Counted from the stretch's first letter, positions 43,555-55,089 are shown. The stretch: DNA of 64,000 nucleotides from Portulaca oleracea (GCA_029582165.1 CM055893.1:25581179-25645178); one strand, 5' to 3'. The notes: a model not told the origin generated them from the letters alone. Numbers and translations are program-made.

Positions 43555-44156
43555 AAATGAATGCTTATAGTTGGTGGATATTATGTATGCATGAAGTTCT
43601 TATATTCAAGTATTATGTGTCTAGATACTATATATATTTGGCTACCATAATTATAAATTTTTATCTGATATCTGGAAGGAGGTATTTAAAATATAATAGG
43701 TGACATGTTTCTACTACATGACAACCATGATTATCCATACATTTTAGAGCTTATGACTCGGTGCCTAAAGTACATGACAAATATGTGTTCAAGCCAATTT
43801 ATCTTCTAATCTGTGGGTATTTTATATACAAGTATGTATGCATGAGATTTTATTACATATGGGTATATTCTTGACTAATTACCTAGTCAAATATATATAC
43901 CTACTTCTAATAGTAAATAACGTACCTCTTCTGAAGAATTTATATCAATATATTTTCTTGTACCCTATTATCATCCAACCAAACTTTTCGAGTGAGCTTC
44001 GTAGTTATGGGATATTCTTAGTACTGCAGCATAAGGATGACCATGACTACAAGTTCTTCCTCTAGCTTTAGCAAAGTTTTTCCATCTATAATACTCAACT
44101 ACTAATTTTCATTTTCGCAAGTTTCGAGGACGAAACTTCTTTTAAGGAGAGTAGGA
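43555..44156 (+). repeat. Interior copy 2 of the composite, 3' end
   Basis: Aligns with copy 1 from about 16,168 to 17,174 but lacks about 400 bp present there (about 16,362-16,770). It ends with TTTCGAGGACGAAACTTC and the purine tract AAGGAGAGTAGGA before the LTR. Confidence 0.82.
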
Positions 44157-46968
44157 TGTAACAACCCGAATTTTTAATATTCTTTTAATTACAATTATTT
44201 TACTAATTACACTCTAATTTATTTTAGAGTATTTAACCTAGTAACTTTATATGTATTTCCGTTTAAATCAAACTTATTAAAATTATTAAGAGTAATTTTA
44301 ATATTGATAGTTTTATTGTAATACTAATAAATTTTTTTATTTCCGCTTTTAATTTGTAAAGATTTTATTTTTAATTATTAGAGGAGCCTTACAAAATTAT
44401 CCCCCAAGTTTATCATCAAGTCTATTAACACTAACTAAATGAACAAGGTTTTAAACTTTTGTCCAAGTCAATTTATCATCAAGACAGTAAAAGAGTTGCC
44501 AACATTTTCAATCCAAATAGCCTCCCAAATACCTTCTTCATTCTTCTATTTTTTCTTCTTCTTCACCAAGTCCAATCGTTCCTGTCAAAAAGTAGTCAAC
44601 CCAAATGAAATTTTCACAGTAAATTATCCATCTCTTCCTTTCTCCAATTTCCCCACCTCCCTCATCAACCATTGAAATCAGCCGACTAAACCTACAGCCG
44701 ACCAAACCTACACATGAGTATACAAATTGATCTCTAATCTAATCACAACTCTTTATAAATATCATCCCAAGACATTTTCTTTTGGGTGTGCTAAACTTAA
44801 AAATGAGAGAAATTGAACCCAAACTCATGCACCACCCATCTCTACAGCTACCATCAACATCGATCACCATTAGCATCACCATCATTCATAACCACAACCA
44901 CCATCCCCGCCACCAAGACCACCATTTTACCGCTTTTACTCACCGGAAAATGGCCATAAACCAACTCTAAAACACCCAGTACACTGCCCTTGTTTTCGCA
45001 CCACAATAGGGGTGAAACCGTCCTTCTATAACTGCCGTCGGTCGTCCCCAACCGTCTCCAAGACCAACCATCCCTCCAAAAACTATCCTACATCGGCCCT
45101 GAAAATCTCCCTGGAAACCACTCAAATCACCCTAAAAACTATTGTTTCTCTCTCATCTGTGTCCACGGCACATCTCCATCGTGTCTGCCACCTCTGAGGC
45201 GGTGGTCCTTCCCACCAATGTCGGTGCGAGCTCCGATTCCGCCTTGCCCCGACGCCGCGCCACCCACCCATGGCTAGGTTCCTCCTTTGCCCCTTCTATG
45301 CGTGCATATAAAAGGATGTATGTGCCCCTTCCAACACAAAAATCCATGGCTAGGTTCCTCCTTTGCCCTTTCCAACGCAAAAATCCAATTTAATTCTTGT
45401 TGGGCCAAATGCTTCCCGCCTAGGGATGGTAATGGGCAGGGTCTGGGGCGGGTCCAGCTGGACTCGAACCCGCCAAATTTTTGTGGACCTAGTGGGTCCC
45501 AAAAACGTGGACGTAGACCCAGACTCGCCGGGTCCGTGGGTCCACGGGTCCAGAGCGGGCCCTTATTGGGTCCATCACTCTTATGTATTTTTTACTAGAT
45601 TTATCAATTTTTCGGGTTAATTTTATACGTACGCAATTGTATAATAATGACTATTCTATTTGAACACAAATTTTCAACATAATAAAAATATCTAGTTCAT
45701 TATACAAGGCTCTGAGCAAAATTCAGCATGAAAACATTACAAAAATCATCCACAAATCAACTCTAAAAATATAACTATACAACTTAAAATGCACAAGTAA
45801 AATAATCATGAAATTCATGATTATCGCATGGTATACAACTCTAAAAATACAAATACACTATATATATAATTTGATGGGTCCACGGATTCATGCCTAAATC
45901 CAGATCCGGACCCGGCAAATTCTATATTGGACCCAGACTCGACCCGGACACAATGGGTCCAAATTTTTTGGACCCAGACTCGCCTAAATGAGGCGGGTCC
46001 GAGCGGGTCTGGGGTGGACCCAAGACCCATTGTCATCCCTATTCCCACCCACTTCATTCATTTTGGTAATTCCCTATTTAATTACCCCCACCTACTTATT
46101 TCATTACTTAATATTTTTCAAATTATACTAATTACTAATTATTATTTTTGTAATTTATTACATATATTTCACGTTGAAAAGGTAATAATATCTGCCGGAA
46201 TTAATCAAAGTCCCGGAAGGAAAGGAACATGCAATTGCTATTCATTTTTATGACAATTATATAGTACCAATTTTATGCCCAAATATTTACATCATGCATT
46301 ACACATTTTATGTTCAAATATTTTTACATGCGAAGCCAAGAACCAACATTATTATACTTTCTTGGCTCAATTTTTAGTGGACCCTTAATAGCATTGTCGG
46401 TACCGGTGTCTGAGTTAATAACTGACTCAGCTGTGCGCATAGCGAAGGACAGGATCCTAGGGTTATATAGTCTGGCTCAACAATAATATAAAAGGGGCTC
46501 CACACCCAGCAATATACATATGTAATTATATCTACTATTGCAAAATGAATTGAAATAGTTGAAATAAAATAAATTTTACGTGATAGGGTTGCATTGTACT
46601 GAGGTCAAAACTCATATTCTATGTTTTGGTTTAGATGGCAGGTACCCATGGGGATATGGATCGGGGAAGAGAGGAACCATCATGGTCAAAATAGCTAATT
46701 GAGACAATTGTATAAGTTAGATTGAACATCTTATTCAAGTATGGGTTTATAAGTGATTGAACATTAGTGATTCAATTAGAAATAGATCATCTTTTAATTT
46801 TCCTCTGTCCTTATTATTTTATTTTATCAGAGTACGTAGTAAACGCCTTGCTTTCTCACTATCTGGGAATGTGGCGGTAACACTCCCGGCTTTATAAGCT
46901 TCTGCTAAATCAAAATTAAATAGATTAAAATATTGCTAAGTAACACCCCGAAAGTCGGGGTTGTTATA
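44157..46968 (+). repeat. Third (3') LTR of the composite
   Basis: It begins TGTAACAACCC and ends TTGTTATA, with the terminal CA changed to TA. It is directly followed by the TSD TGCAG. Without the hAT-type insertion it is about 2.18 kb, matching the middle LTR. It preserves the empty sites of the middle LTR's two insertions, and the middle LTR preserves the empty site of this one's insertion. Confidence 0.92.
45421..46041 (+). mobile_element. hAT-type non-autonomous DNA transposon, copy 2
   Basis: Ends are TAGGGATGGTAATGGG and CCCATTGTCATCCCTA. The 8-bp flanks are TTCCCGCC (45413-45420) and TTCCCACC (46042-46049), seven of eight identical. The middle LTR shows a single TTCCCACC near 19,253, the empty site. 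Both ends are dense in GGGTCC/GGACCC words around an AT-rich core. Same orientation as copy 3 and opposite to copy 1. No transposase. Confidence 0.92.
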
Positions 46969-46973
46969 TGCAG

Positions 46974-47530
46974 TGAGGCTCTACCTATCTCCACAGTGAT
47001 CTAAGAAAGCAAGAGGACAAGAAAAGTCATCCAAGCAATGCCTTCATCATCAGGCCTCATTATAAGCCTCACTTATCTTGCCATGTCCTGAAATTGCATG
47101 TCGAGTTGCTCTGACACTTAGGGAATCATCTTTCTAGTCTTGGTACTGGGGGATGTTTGCATATTGAGTCACATGCATACTGTTCATGTATATATTCTCC
47201 TTGTTATTGCATTGCATCAAGAAGTTATGCATAAAGTCAACAACCGTGCATAAGTACATAAGAGTCTAGAGTCTAACAGACCAAGTGCATGCAAACTCAT
47301 CGAGAAAAGAAGGAGAATAAAAGAATGTCATCTCGCACAGAGGCTCATACTCGACTTCTAATCATCAAGAGCAAGATTAAAGAGAGTTATAATCACACTC
47401 TGAATGATATCTATCCAATTCAAGCGACTATCATCCAAAACTCATCCTCATGACGATCTTATAGTCTGCTAAAGCAACAAAAGTTGCCATGGACGTCATC
47501 AATACAATCATCTGTGCTGGAAAAATCTGA
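46974..47530 (+). other. Outer gypsy element interior, noncoding
   Basis: The outer element resumes after the composite's TSD. I see no coding sequence or known signal here; it leads into two minisatellites. Confidence 0.45.
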
Positions 47531-47860
47531 GTTACCTTGGGAAAATTTGTTAGGCATCATCAACATCGAGAAAATCTGATCCGCGTCGGGAAACTCGGTT
47601 GGGCATCATCAACATTGGGAAAAACTGATCTGCCTCGGGAAAATCCGTTAGGCATCATCAACATCAGGAAAATCCGATTCGCCTCGGGAAAATTCGTTGG
47701 GCACCATCAACATCGGGAAAATCCGATCCGCCTTGGGAAAATTCGTTAGGCATCATCAACATCGAGAAATCTGATCCGCCTAGGGAAAATCCATTAGGCA
47801 TCATCAACATAGGGAAAATCTGATCAGCCTCGGGAAAATCCGTTGGGCATCATCGACAGT
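47531..47860 (+). repeat. Minisatellite, 49-bp unit, about 7 copies
   Basis: A unit built on GGCATCATCAACATCGGGAA, then AATCCGATCCGCCTCGGGAA, repeats with the GGCATCAT anchor at 47553, 47602, 47651, 47700, 47749, 47797 and 47846. Spacing is 49 bp, once 48. The unit is not a multiple of three, so the open frame across it (47537-47749) is not evidence for a protein. Confidence 0.93.
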
Positions 47861-48019
47861 AGCATCGAAGAAAGGAAGTTTAGATCAGCAATGATCAATC
47901 TATCAGATAGGTAATTCTTTATATCTCCAGTCGTTGTTCAAAATGATCTAACATTCTGTTTTGGTTTATATACAGCGAACCATCACCGACACCGGGAAAA
48001 CCGGGACATCATCTTCCAG
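47861..48019 (+). other. Short spacer between two minisatellites
   Basis: Noncoding; nothing recognised. Confidence 0.4.
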
Positions 48020-48425
48020 CTGCCATTAAAGGAGCGCTGACATCCACCTTCCGATCGCCATTAAAAGAGCACCGACATCATCCACCTTCCAGTCGCCGTT
48101 AAAAGAGCACCGATATCATCCACCTTCCGGTCGGCATTAAAAGAGCACCGATAACATCCACCTTCCGGTCGCCATTAAAAGAGCACCGACATCATCCACC
48201 TACCGGTCGCCATTAAAAGAGTACCGACATCATCCACCTTTTGGTCGCCACTAAAAGAGCACCGAGAGCATGCACCTTCTGGTCGCCGTTAAAAGAGCAC
48301 CGACAACATCCACTTTCCGGTCGCTGTTAAAAGAGCAGCGACAACATCTACCTTCTGGTAACCATTAAAAGAGCACCGACATCATCCACCTTCCGATTGC
48401 CATTAAAAGAGCATAAACAACACCT
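48020..48425 (+). repeat. Minisatellite, 38-bp unit, about 10-11 copies
   Basis: A unit of the form ACCGACATCATCCACCTTCC, then GGTCGCCATTAAAAGAGC, recurs. The TTAAA anchor is at 48026, 48061, 48099, 48137 and 48175 and continues to about 48,410, mostly at 38-bp spacing. It is unrelated to the neighbouring 49-bp and the distant 51-bp arrays of the same element. Confidence 0.93.
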
Positions 48426-48498
48426 GTCTTCTGGTTACCGACGTCAGCCAATCAGCACCTCAGGTTACATTGAGCTTCGTCCTATTCGGACTCAATCA

Positions 48499-48512
48499 AA
48501 GTGGGGGCTCTC
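48499..48512 (+). other. Polypurine tract of the outer gypsy element
   Basis: AAAGTGGGGGCTC precedes TTAAGACACC and then AAATTTTGTACC, a Tat/Ogre-like 3' end. A similar GAACTGGGGGCTCC lies at 13,985-13,998. The precise LTR start was not determined. Confidence 0.6.
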
Positions 48513-48891
48513 TTAAGACACCAAATTTTGTACCGGATCTTTTAGATAAATTGTACATATGCAATAAATTAGCATGCAAAAGACAAAAGCCAAGAATACA
48601 AAAAAAAAATAAAAAGAACCCCGAAAATACAAAAAAAAAAACAATTCCATGTCATTAATCTGTGTGAGCGTTCAAACACATCCATGTATCCATACCATGT
48701 CATCAATCTATGTGAGATAGCATTCAAACACATCCCCTAATCCATGCATCCATGAAATCCCCACAATCATGCACTCTCCTATTCTCCTCTTATCCCATAA
48801 TCAAATAACTTTAATGGGGGAATTATGATATTAAAGGAGCATGATTGGTGGATCATGCTTATTCTCTTATTCCATCACCTCCCTTCCTCAC

Positions 48892-48900
48892 CTATAAATA
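48892..48900 (+). promoter_or_regulatory. LTR TATA box
   Basis: CTATAAATA is followed about 25-35 bp downstream by CATCCCTTCACTCATTCC, a likely transcript start region. It is in the plus orientation, as expected for the outer element. Confidence 0.5.
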
Positions 48901-49545
48901 CCCTCACATCCCTTCACTCATTCCATCAACAATCATCCTCAACACTCATCATCTATCATTTTCATCCACTCTCTCAAATTCTCCCATTAAATTCTCTTTA
49001 TCATCCATTAAATTCACCCTTCCCCACCTTCAAATAACCCTCACTCCATCCAAGGTTCTCAACCGACATCATATTCAAAGTGTTCCCCATAAGGAGCCCA
49101 ATCATCCTTCCATCACTTTGAGACTTAAAGTGAGGTTTGTTCATCTTTTATGTTTTAATCGTGTAATTTATTTTTGAATCATCTTACTTGTACATTATTT
49201 TGTAAAAACATCATATTTTAACCTTATATGTTCAGAATATAATATTATGAAATTTATTGAACTTCTCCCCGCTCGTTTCATTCCAAGTTCTATTTTAGTA
49301 GAGTATGTTTTTAAACAGGTGGATTCGAGAACTCTTTAATTCGAGAATTCGTAACCTTACCCCCGGATTCAGAATTCGGGTTCGCAGACCGGAGTCTTCT
49401 TTCTTCCTTTTTTTGGTTCGTCGATTTCCTTAAATTGGCTCGCGATTCTTTTTTATAATCTGTTTTATTATCTAATATATCCTTTCGTTGCATAAAAATA
49501 TTTAGAGATGAACTAATAATTTTACTCCAACTCTAGGCCATCCCA

Positions 49546-49612
49546 ACAGAAAAATGAACTTAGAATCCAACATAGGCCCAGCGGCCTATGCTGGGTTTTA
49601 TCATTTTTCTGT
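49546..49612. other. Nested inverted repeat (hairpin)
   Basis: ACAGAAAAATGA (49546-49557) pairs perfectly with TCATTTTTCTGT (49601-49612). Inside it CATAGGCC (49571-49578) pairs with GGCCTATG (49583-49590) around a four-base loop. It could fold in RNA or be a very small inverted element. No TSD was recognised. Confidence 0.7.
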
Positions 49613-49649
49613 CGGCTGAATACACGTATGCCCAATAGTAACTTCGTCA

Positions 49650-50329
49650 TAGGCCGCGATGCAATCTCTTCGTCCCTTCTTCCCTTAAGTACAATTGTAT
49701 GTACGGAGCGAAACCACGCTGAGAGAGTAACCCTTTCATGGACCGCGATGCAATCTCGAACCTTACCAACGGAAAAAAAAGAGAAAAAGAAAGAGAAAAA
49801 AAAATAGGAAAAGAAAAGAAAGAAAACTTGGTTCTTGTTGTTCTTTTGCTTTGAAACGAGCTCGGGTATGAGTTTTTTCTAAGTTTGATGTGATCAATTA
49901 GGGTAAACTAGCCCTTGTACACAAGGATTTTGTTTAGCATGATGTGTTTGGGGTTGAAAAACCTTAAGATTGACAACGTTTTGGTTTAAGTGTCCTTAAA
50001 GTTCAAATATTTGCTTCTTTTGATTGATTGACACCGTCATTTGAGTGATTGATTACTTGATAATCTTATTGAACATTTTCTTCTCCTTTTGTTTTTAGTT
50101 CTGTTTTTCACTCTCCATTCCCTTCTCTCTTCCATTTCTTCTCATGGCTTTTGTGGGTAAAGTCGCTACAAACCCTCATGAGACCCACCTCGTCCACCCG
50201 GGCTACGGGGGGGTTTAAAGGACTTGGTGGATACGCTAAATGCACTTGTCCCCTCCCACGAACGTGGAGTAGTTAGGTAGTTTTGTTCTTTTTTGCTCAG
50301 GACAAGCAAAAGTCTAAGTGTAGGAGGGG
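49650..50329 (+). other. Athila-like 3' region of a gypsy element, noncoding
   Basis: The stretch contains an A/G-rich tract (49,770-49,830) and ends with GCTCAGGACAAGCAAAAGTC followed by TAAGTGTAGGAGGGG. The phrase GGAC(G/A)AGCAAA...TAAGTGTGGGGG is what I recall for the end of Athila-type gypsy elements before the 3' LTR. The phrase CCGCGATGCAATCTC occurs twice (49,655 and 49,743). No open env or pol frame is seen. Confidence 0.5.
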
Positions 50330-52590
50330 TGTTTAGTCCGTATTTTACATCATTTTTCCCCTCTATTATTTGACTTTTTGCTTATTTTTAATAATTAAAT
50401 TAGGCTTTTTATTATGTTTTTACTCATTTATGCAATTTTATTAGATTTTATGTCTTTTTATCATTTTAGTTGTTTTTGTTATTAAAACCAATCAAAAAGA
50501 CAAAAATTGAAAATAAAATGAAAACCATAATCATATTCCTTATAGCATAATCTAATCAGGCAAATCAGCCCAATTCCCCTTCTTATTTCCCTTTTTTTCA
50601 GTCCATTCACTCCCAGCCCAACTCTCCCCCTAAAACCCGCCTACCAAAATACCCGTCTACCCAAACCCGTACCCTAATCCATTTCCCCCTTTATTCACAG
50701 CCGAATACAATTACTCCCCAAAACCCTAATTCTAATATCATTTCCCCCCTTTTTCTCCTTCACTCTCTTCGTGCCTTTCCTCTCACTTTCCTCTGTTTCT
50801 ATCATTTGCGCAGACAGCCACACCACCGAAGCACCCACCTCCATAACCAACCAACTTCATCTCCTTCTCTCTTCATTTCTCTTCTCTTCATCTCATCTTT
50901 TCTTCTTCTCTTCTCTTTCCCATTATCTTGTGATATATCTCCATCTCTCACTCAATTTCTCCCTTTTTTTGTTACAGATTCGGTTGAGAAGATGAGTACG
51001 CAGCAGCATCATACAGCATCATCTTCACCTCCAAAACCGTCAAATTTCATCTCCTCCGTCCAGCTAGAAGAAGATCAAAGGGCCAAGATTGGAAGGGGAG
51101 GCTCTAATTCGACTATAAAAGGAAGAAGAGGAGTCGTTCGAGATTTTCAAGGTTGGTTGAGGGGAATGTGACGCCCCAAAGCCTCCATCTTAGAGTTAGG
51201 ATTAGGTTAGATTTATTCAGGTTTATTCTCTGTTTGAATCTGGGATTTTGATGATTTTTCTTGAATGTATTAGGTTTCAAATCTGGGAATGTTTGATGGT
51301 AGTATTTAGGTTGGTTTTGAATCTCTGAAGGATTGTTCTTAGTTTAGATTTCTGGTGATGAATGACAATGAATTCTATAATTGGCTTCGATCTCAGTTTA
51401 TTTTATGTTTTGTTTTGATATGCCTTGTTTTAATCGTTTCCTCTTTTTCCTTTCTCACCCGTTTCGGCCAAGACCAACAGGTATTCTCCTTCTCCTTTCT
51501 TCTCTTCTCTGTCTCATTTTCATGCTCTGTTCTGTCTCATGTGTGATTGATGGTGTTTGATTTGATTTGATCTTGATGTGAGTGTGTAATTTGGTGTTGG
51601 TTTGATTTGTCTCGGTACCCTGTTTGATTCTAGTTTTGGATCGGTAATCGTTGGTGCTCTTTTGGACGTTCCTCCCTCTGTGTCCGTGTCTCTTTTTCCT
51701 TGTCTTCGGCCAACTTCAGTAGGGATTTAGGTCCCTTTTCTTCTTTTCCTTTCCCCCCTGTTTCGATCAGTAGCAGCTAGGCTGGATTCTTCTTTTCTTG
51801 TCTTTTTCTTTTCCTCGGTCATTAGTTAGTGTTAGGCAGTAATGTCTTTCTTTTATTTCTTCTTCCTTTTAGGGTCTTGTCTTGGTCAGGTCTTTAGGGT
51901 TCTTTGGGTTAGTTTTGTTTAGGGTTTGTTTTAGGGTTTATTAGGGTTTGGTCTTGAGTCAAGGATAATGTCATTAGGGCTTACAGTCTTTATTAGTTTG
52001 TTTTCGTTGCCTAATATGATTAGTGGCTAGGGTTCTTTGGGGTTAAGGGAGTGATTAACGTTCTAATGGATGATTAGCTATAGGGGTTAGTGAATTAGGG
52101 GGTAATTAATGGGAAAATCTAATTCTCACCTTATTCCTTCCTTCAAGTGGGGTGAATTAGGGATCGAAAACTCTCTAATTCACTAATCATTTGTTAATGG
52201 AAGGATAAGGAGGGATAATTGGTACTCGCTCTCGAAAGTGAGAAAGAGGCTAACTAGGGAATCTTGTTTGATTAACCCCCGGGTTCCATTTTGGATTTCG
52301 AGGAAGTTAAACTGGACTACCTTTGGAAGGGGGAGTCCCGTGGCCATTTTTCTAACAAGATTTTTATATGATTTATCCTATCTTTTTGCCTCTTAACCAC
52401 AAATCTCAAATAATGATGAATCCTTTGGTTGCCTAAAGCTCCTGAAACCCTTTTCTTCCTTTGTGTGATTTTGATTGGTTTTCTTTGTGTTTGCTTACCA
52501 ATCTCTCTTGAATGATCATGAACTTTAAACCTAGTATGTGAGAATTCGAAATAGCCTACTAGGATTAGAAGCCTCAACTCCCTGAGAAAG
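50330..52590 (+). repeat. Probable Athila-type LTR or LTR fragment
   Basis: It starts TGTTTAGTCCGTATTTTACA right after the purine tract. The sequence then has pyrimidine-rich leader stretches with AAACCCTAA words (50,630-50,990), followed by T-rich sequence. The frame 50806-51171 includes a Ser/Gln-rich stretch (MSTQQHHTASSSPP) but has no recognisable domain, and the position suggests LTR leader. I found no second LTR, no certain CA end and no TSD, so the right limit is approximate. A small host gene first exon at 50,990-51,170 cannot be completely excluded. Confidence 0.42.
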
Positions 52591-53777
52591 AATGACAATT
52601 AATCGGGCATACAAACCCACTGGACTACAATACATACAACTTAACTTTATACATAATGAATACTTATAATCTCATAAAATGGTGGAAAAACCGAGTACAT
52701 GTATTCAACTTCAACACATGAATACATTGAGTCATGATTATCCTTACATCTTACATAATCATATAATTGATAAGCCTTAACCATATGGCTCATTATGTAA
52801 GCCACATATATTAGCATACACATCATAAAAAGTATGAACTTTCTCATAAATATTTACTTATATCATGAAGAAACATCATGTATTACAAAGTAAACACTTA
52901 ATAACAAGAAAACATCTTGGTCATAACAAGATTATTGAACATGAGAAACTTGCACTTATGAATAAATTTGTATCTATGTTACTTATGACACAGCCATTAT
53001 ACTTATATAATCACACAAACCATCATAATTTCATATTAGGCTATGCTAAGCTTATTGAAACATTCTTATGTGTGAAAACTTAATTACTACCTTGACAAAT
53101 AAGAAATATATATTTCCACTTGTACCCAAAGTTATTAAAATCCTGATCCGAATCAATGATTCTATGAGTTTATGATCCAAAAATCTTACATCGATCTAAC
53201 TCTTATTAGGAGTTTAAAGTAGTTAGGATCTTACGATCCTGGTTTAACCTGAATACTATGTGTTATAATCACAATACAATTTTATGATCCTACGATGCGA
53301 TCCTCGATCCTACATGAGTTTAATAATGTTTGCGCACATTATTATCTTTAAAATTTTGTCATAACAATATAAATTTTGTATTAATGTTATCTGCTGAATA
53401 TACAATTTAATGTATTGCTTTATTACCAGTGAACGTTTGTTAAGATTTTAACTATTATAGAACGTTTTTTGATATTTTCCCATTGTATTAGAATCGTAAG
53501 ATCCTCGATCAGATTCTACGATTTCGATCCTAACTACGCTGATCGATCCTATCTAGAATCTCGATTCTAACAACCTTGTTTGTACCCATATGAACAAAAT
53601 ACCTTATTCATATCTTAAGAAATAGGAAAACATGTCATGGCCAATCTTAGTCACGCAATGCAATCATATGAATTTACTTGATCTCATACTTTAAGCAAAG
53701 TTAACACAAGTACTTAATTATCATCATATGACTACTTTTGAACTTGTCATGCCTCACATATATATAAAAATCTATAT
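52591..53777. other. AT-rich noncoding DNA, left flank of copia C
   Basis: There are no domains. The style (many CATG and ATAT words) matches 59859-61171 on the other side of copia C and suggests one older element interrupted by it. GATCCTA-type words cluster at 53,140-53,570. Small frames such as 52317-52598 and 52865-53083 look like chance. Confidence 0.45.
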
Positions 53778-54461
53778 CGTTGGAGGAAATGGACTAATCG
53801 GTATATAAATCAATGGAAACTTGCTTGGATAACGCTAAGAGTCGTAGCCTTGTACTCACTTTCCTTAAGAACTATTTATTATACTGTAAATGTTCAAAGG
53901 GATAAAGCTTAGCACTCGTAACTCTCAAGAATAATAGTTTCTCTCTTGAATCACTCAAGTATAGCTGCAGTCTAGACAAGAATGAGGGTGTGATTAACTT
54001 ATAATTGGTGTGTCTCAAATAGCTTGAAATGTCTCATATTTATAGGAGACTTCCAACCCTAATGACACCCTTTAGTCAAAGGATAATAAATTGCCTTAAT
54101 GGAGAATCATATCCTTAATATGACCTTGACCAAGTTAAGTCATATAGCTGTTGGAATATCTTAATAATCATGCTTAATAACGATATCAAACACTAATTAC
54201 ACAAAATCATATAGCAGTTAGCATTAAAAACAATTCTGGGTTCCAACACGGTCCGTGTTGGGTGCAACACGACCCGTATTGGGTGCAACATGACCCGTGT
54301 TGAGCCCAAAAATGTTTTCCTTGCTCTCTGGAGACCAACACGATTCGTATTGGTCCTAGACTCACCTATGTTGACGTTTTACTCATATATGATCCTTGTA
54401 CTTGTTATATATAATTCTTTAGGCTATATAATTATCTTATACTCTTGAATTATTTCCAACA
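53778..54461 (-). repeat. 3' LTR of copia C
   Basis: It pairs with 59149-59853. Palindrome array at 54244-54377. The inner boundary CCAACA (54461) is followed by the purine tract on the minus strand. Confidence 0.92.
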
Positions 54462-54475
54462 ATCCCCTGCTATTT
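54462..54475 (-). other. Polypurine tract of copia C
   Basis: The minus strand reads AAATAGCAGGGGAT just before the LTR start TGTTGG. A second, very similar tract, TTCAAATAGCGGGGG, lies at 54521-54535, about 60 bp further inside. Confidence 0.75.
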
Positions 54476-55089
54476 CAAGAGTATGTAAAACCCTTGAAAT
54501 AACTTTACTTAAGGAGCTTGAACCCCCGCTATTTGAAATATACCTTAACTTGTAATCACCAGAGAAACTCACGAAATATATGCCTAATGAAAAGTAGATT
54601 GCTCTTTAAACTTTTCATTTAGTGTATATGAGCCAAAATTGAATCCAAATCACAAAGTAGACATAACTTTAAACTTTGGATTTATATTGACCAACTATAG
54701 TCATAACACACATACATTTTAATTCTTGAGTATAAATAACTTGACACTATTATCCGGCCTTGTGTCCTTATCCTTCATAAGTATTTCGGTACTTTAGCTC
54801 ATAGTTCCTTTATGCGGCCACACATTATACTTACATAGGTAGACTTTGTAATATACCGCCCCTGTAATTAGGCTTTCCACAAAATCTATTAAGAGTATTA
54901 CTACTCAACCTCTTGTCATTACAGTTTTCTAAGTATCACTTGACCTTGGGATAAAAAAAATTTGATGCTTGCTACTAATTAAGACAATTCCATACTCATT
55001 TGAACTTTAGAAATTGGTGGTAATCCAATTCGTAAAGTTGAGTCTTTGTTGTGATTAGTAGAAATTTTGAGCTACACTTAAACCCATCC

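Larger units (their letters stand above)
14023..46968 (+). mobile_element. Composite LARD-like gypsy element with three LTR copies
   Basis: The order is an LTR stub (14023-14056), interior copy 1 (14057-17174), LTR (17175-24506), interior copy 2 (24507-44156) and LTR (44157-46968). The whole is flanked by a perfect 5-bp duplication, TGCAG (14018-14022 and 46969-46973). After removing later insertions, each full LTR is about 2.2 kb and each interior about 3.1-3.4 kb. I see no gag-pol in either interior. LTRs begin TGTAAC; the middle one ends TTGTTACA, the last TTGTTATA. The interior ends with TTTCGAGSACGAAACTTCTTTT and a purine tract, the chromovirus-type 3' signature also seen in the LARD-like element. 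Such LTR-interior-LTR-interior-LTR arrays are expected from unequal recombination between LTRs or from template joining in reverse transcription. Confidence 0.9.
48513..49640 (+). repeat. Probable 3' LTR of the outer gypsy element
   Basis: Placed here because it follows the purine tract and contains a promoter-like TATA box (48892-48900) followed by pyrimidine-rich leader sequence. The partner LTR is not in the window, so neither boundary could be verified. The right end is a guess between about 49,500 and 49,650. Open frames 48825-49037 and 48845-49177 overlap each other in the leader and show no domain. Confidence 0.45.

Noticed and set aside
47537..47749. 70-aa repeat protein
   Set aside because: It is a reading through a 49-bp minisatellite; the period breaks the frame at every unit.
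48020..48425. CRISPR-like array of short repeats
   Set aside because: Units are contiguous with no unique spacers and lie in a plant retroelement; it is a minisatellite.
50806..51171. 121-aa frame with an Ser/Gln-rich end and plausible start
   Set aside because: Follows an Athila-type LTR start and looks like LTR leader; no domain was recognised, though a small host exon is not fully excluded.
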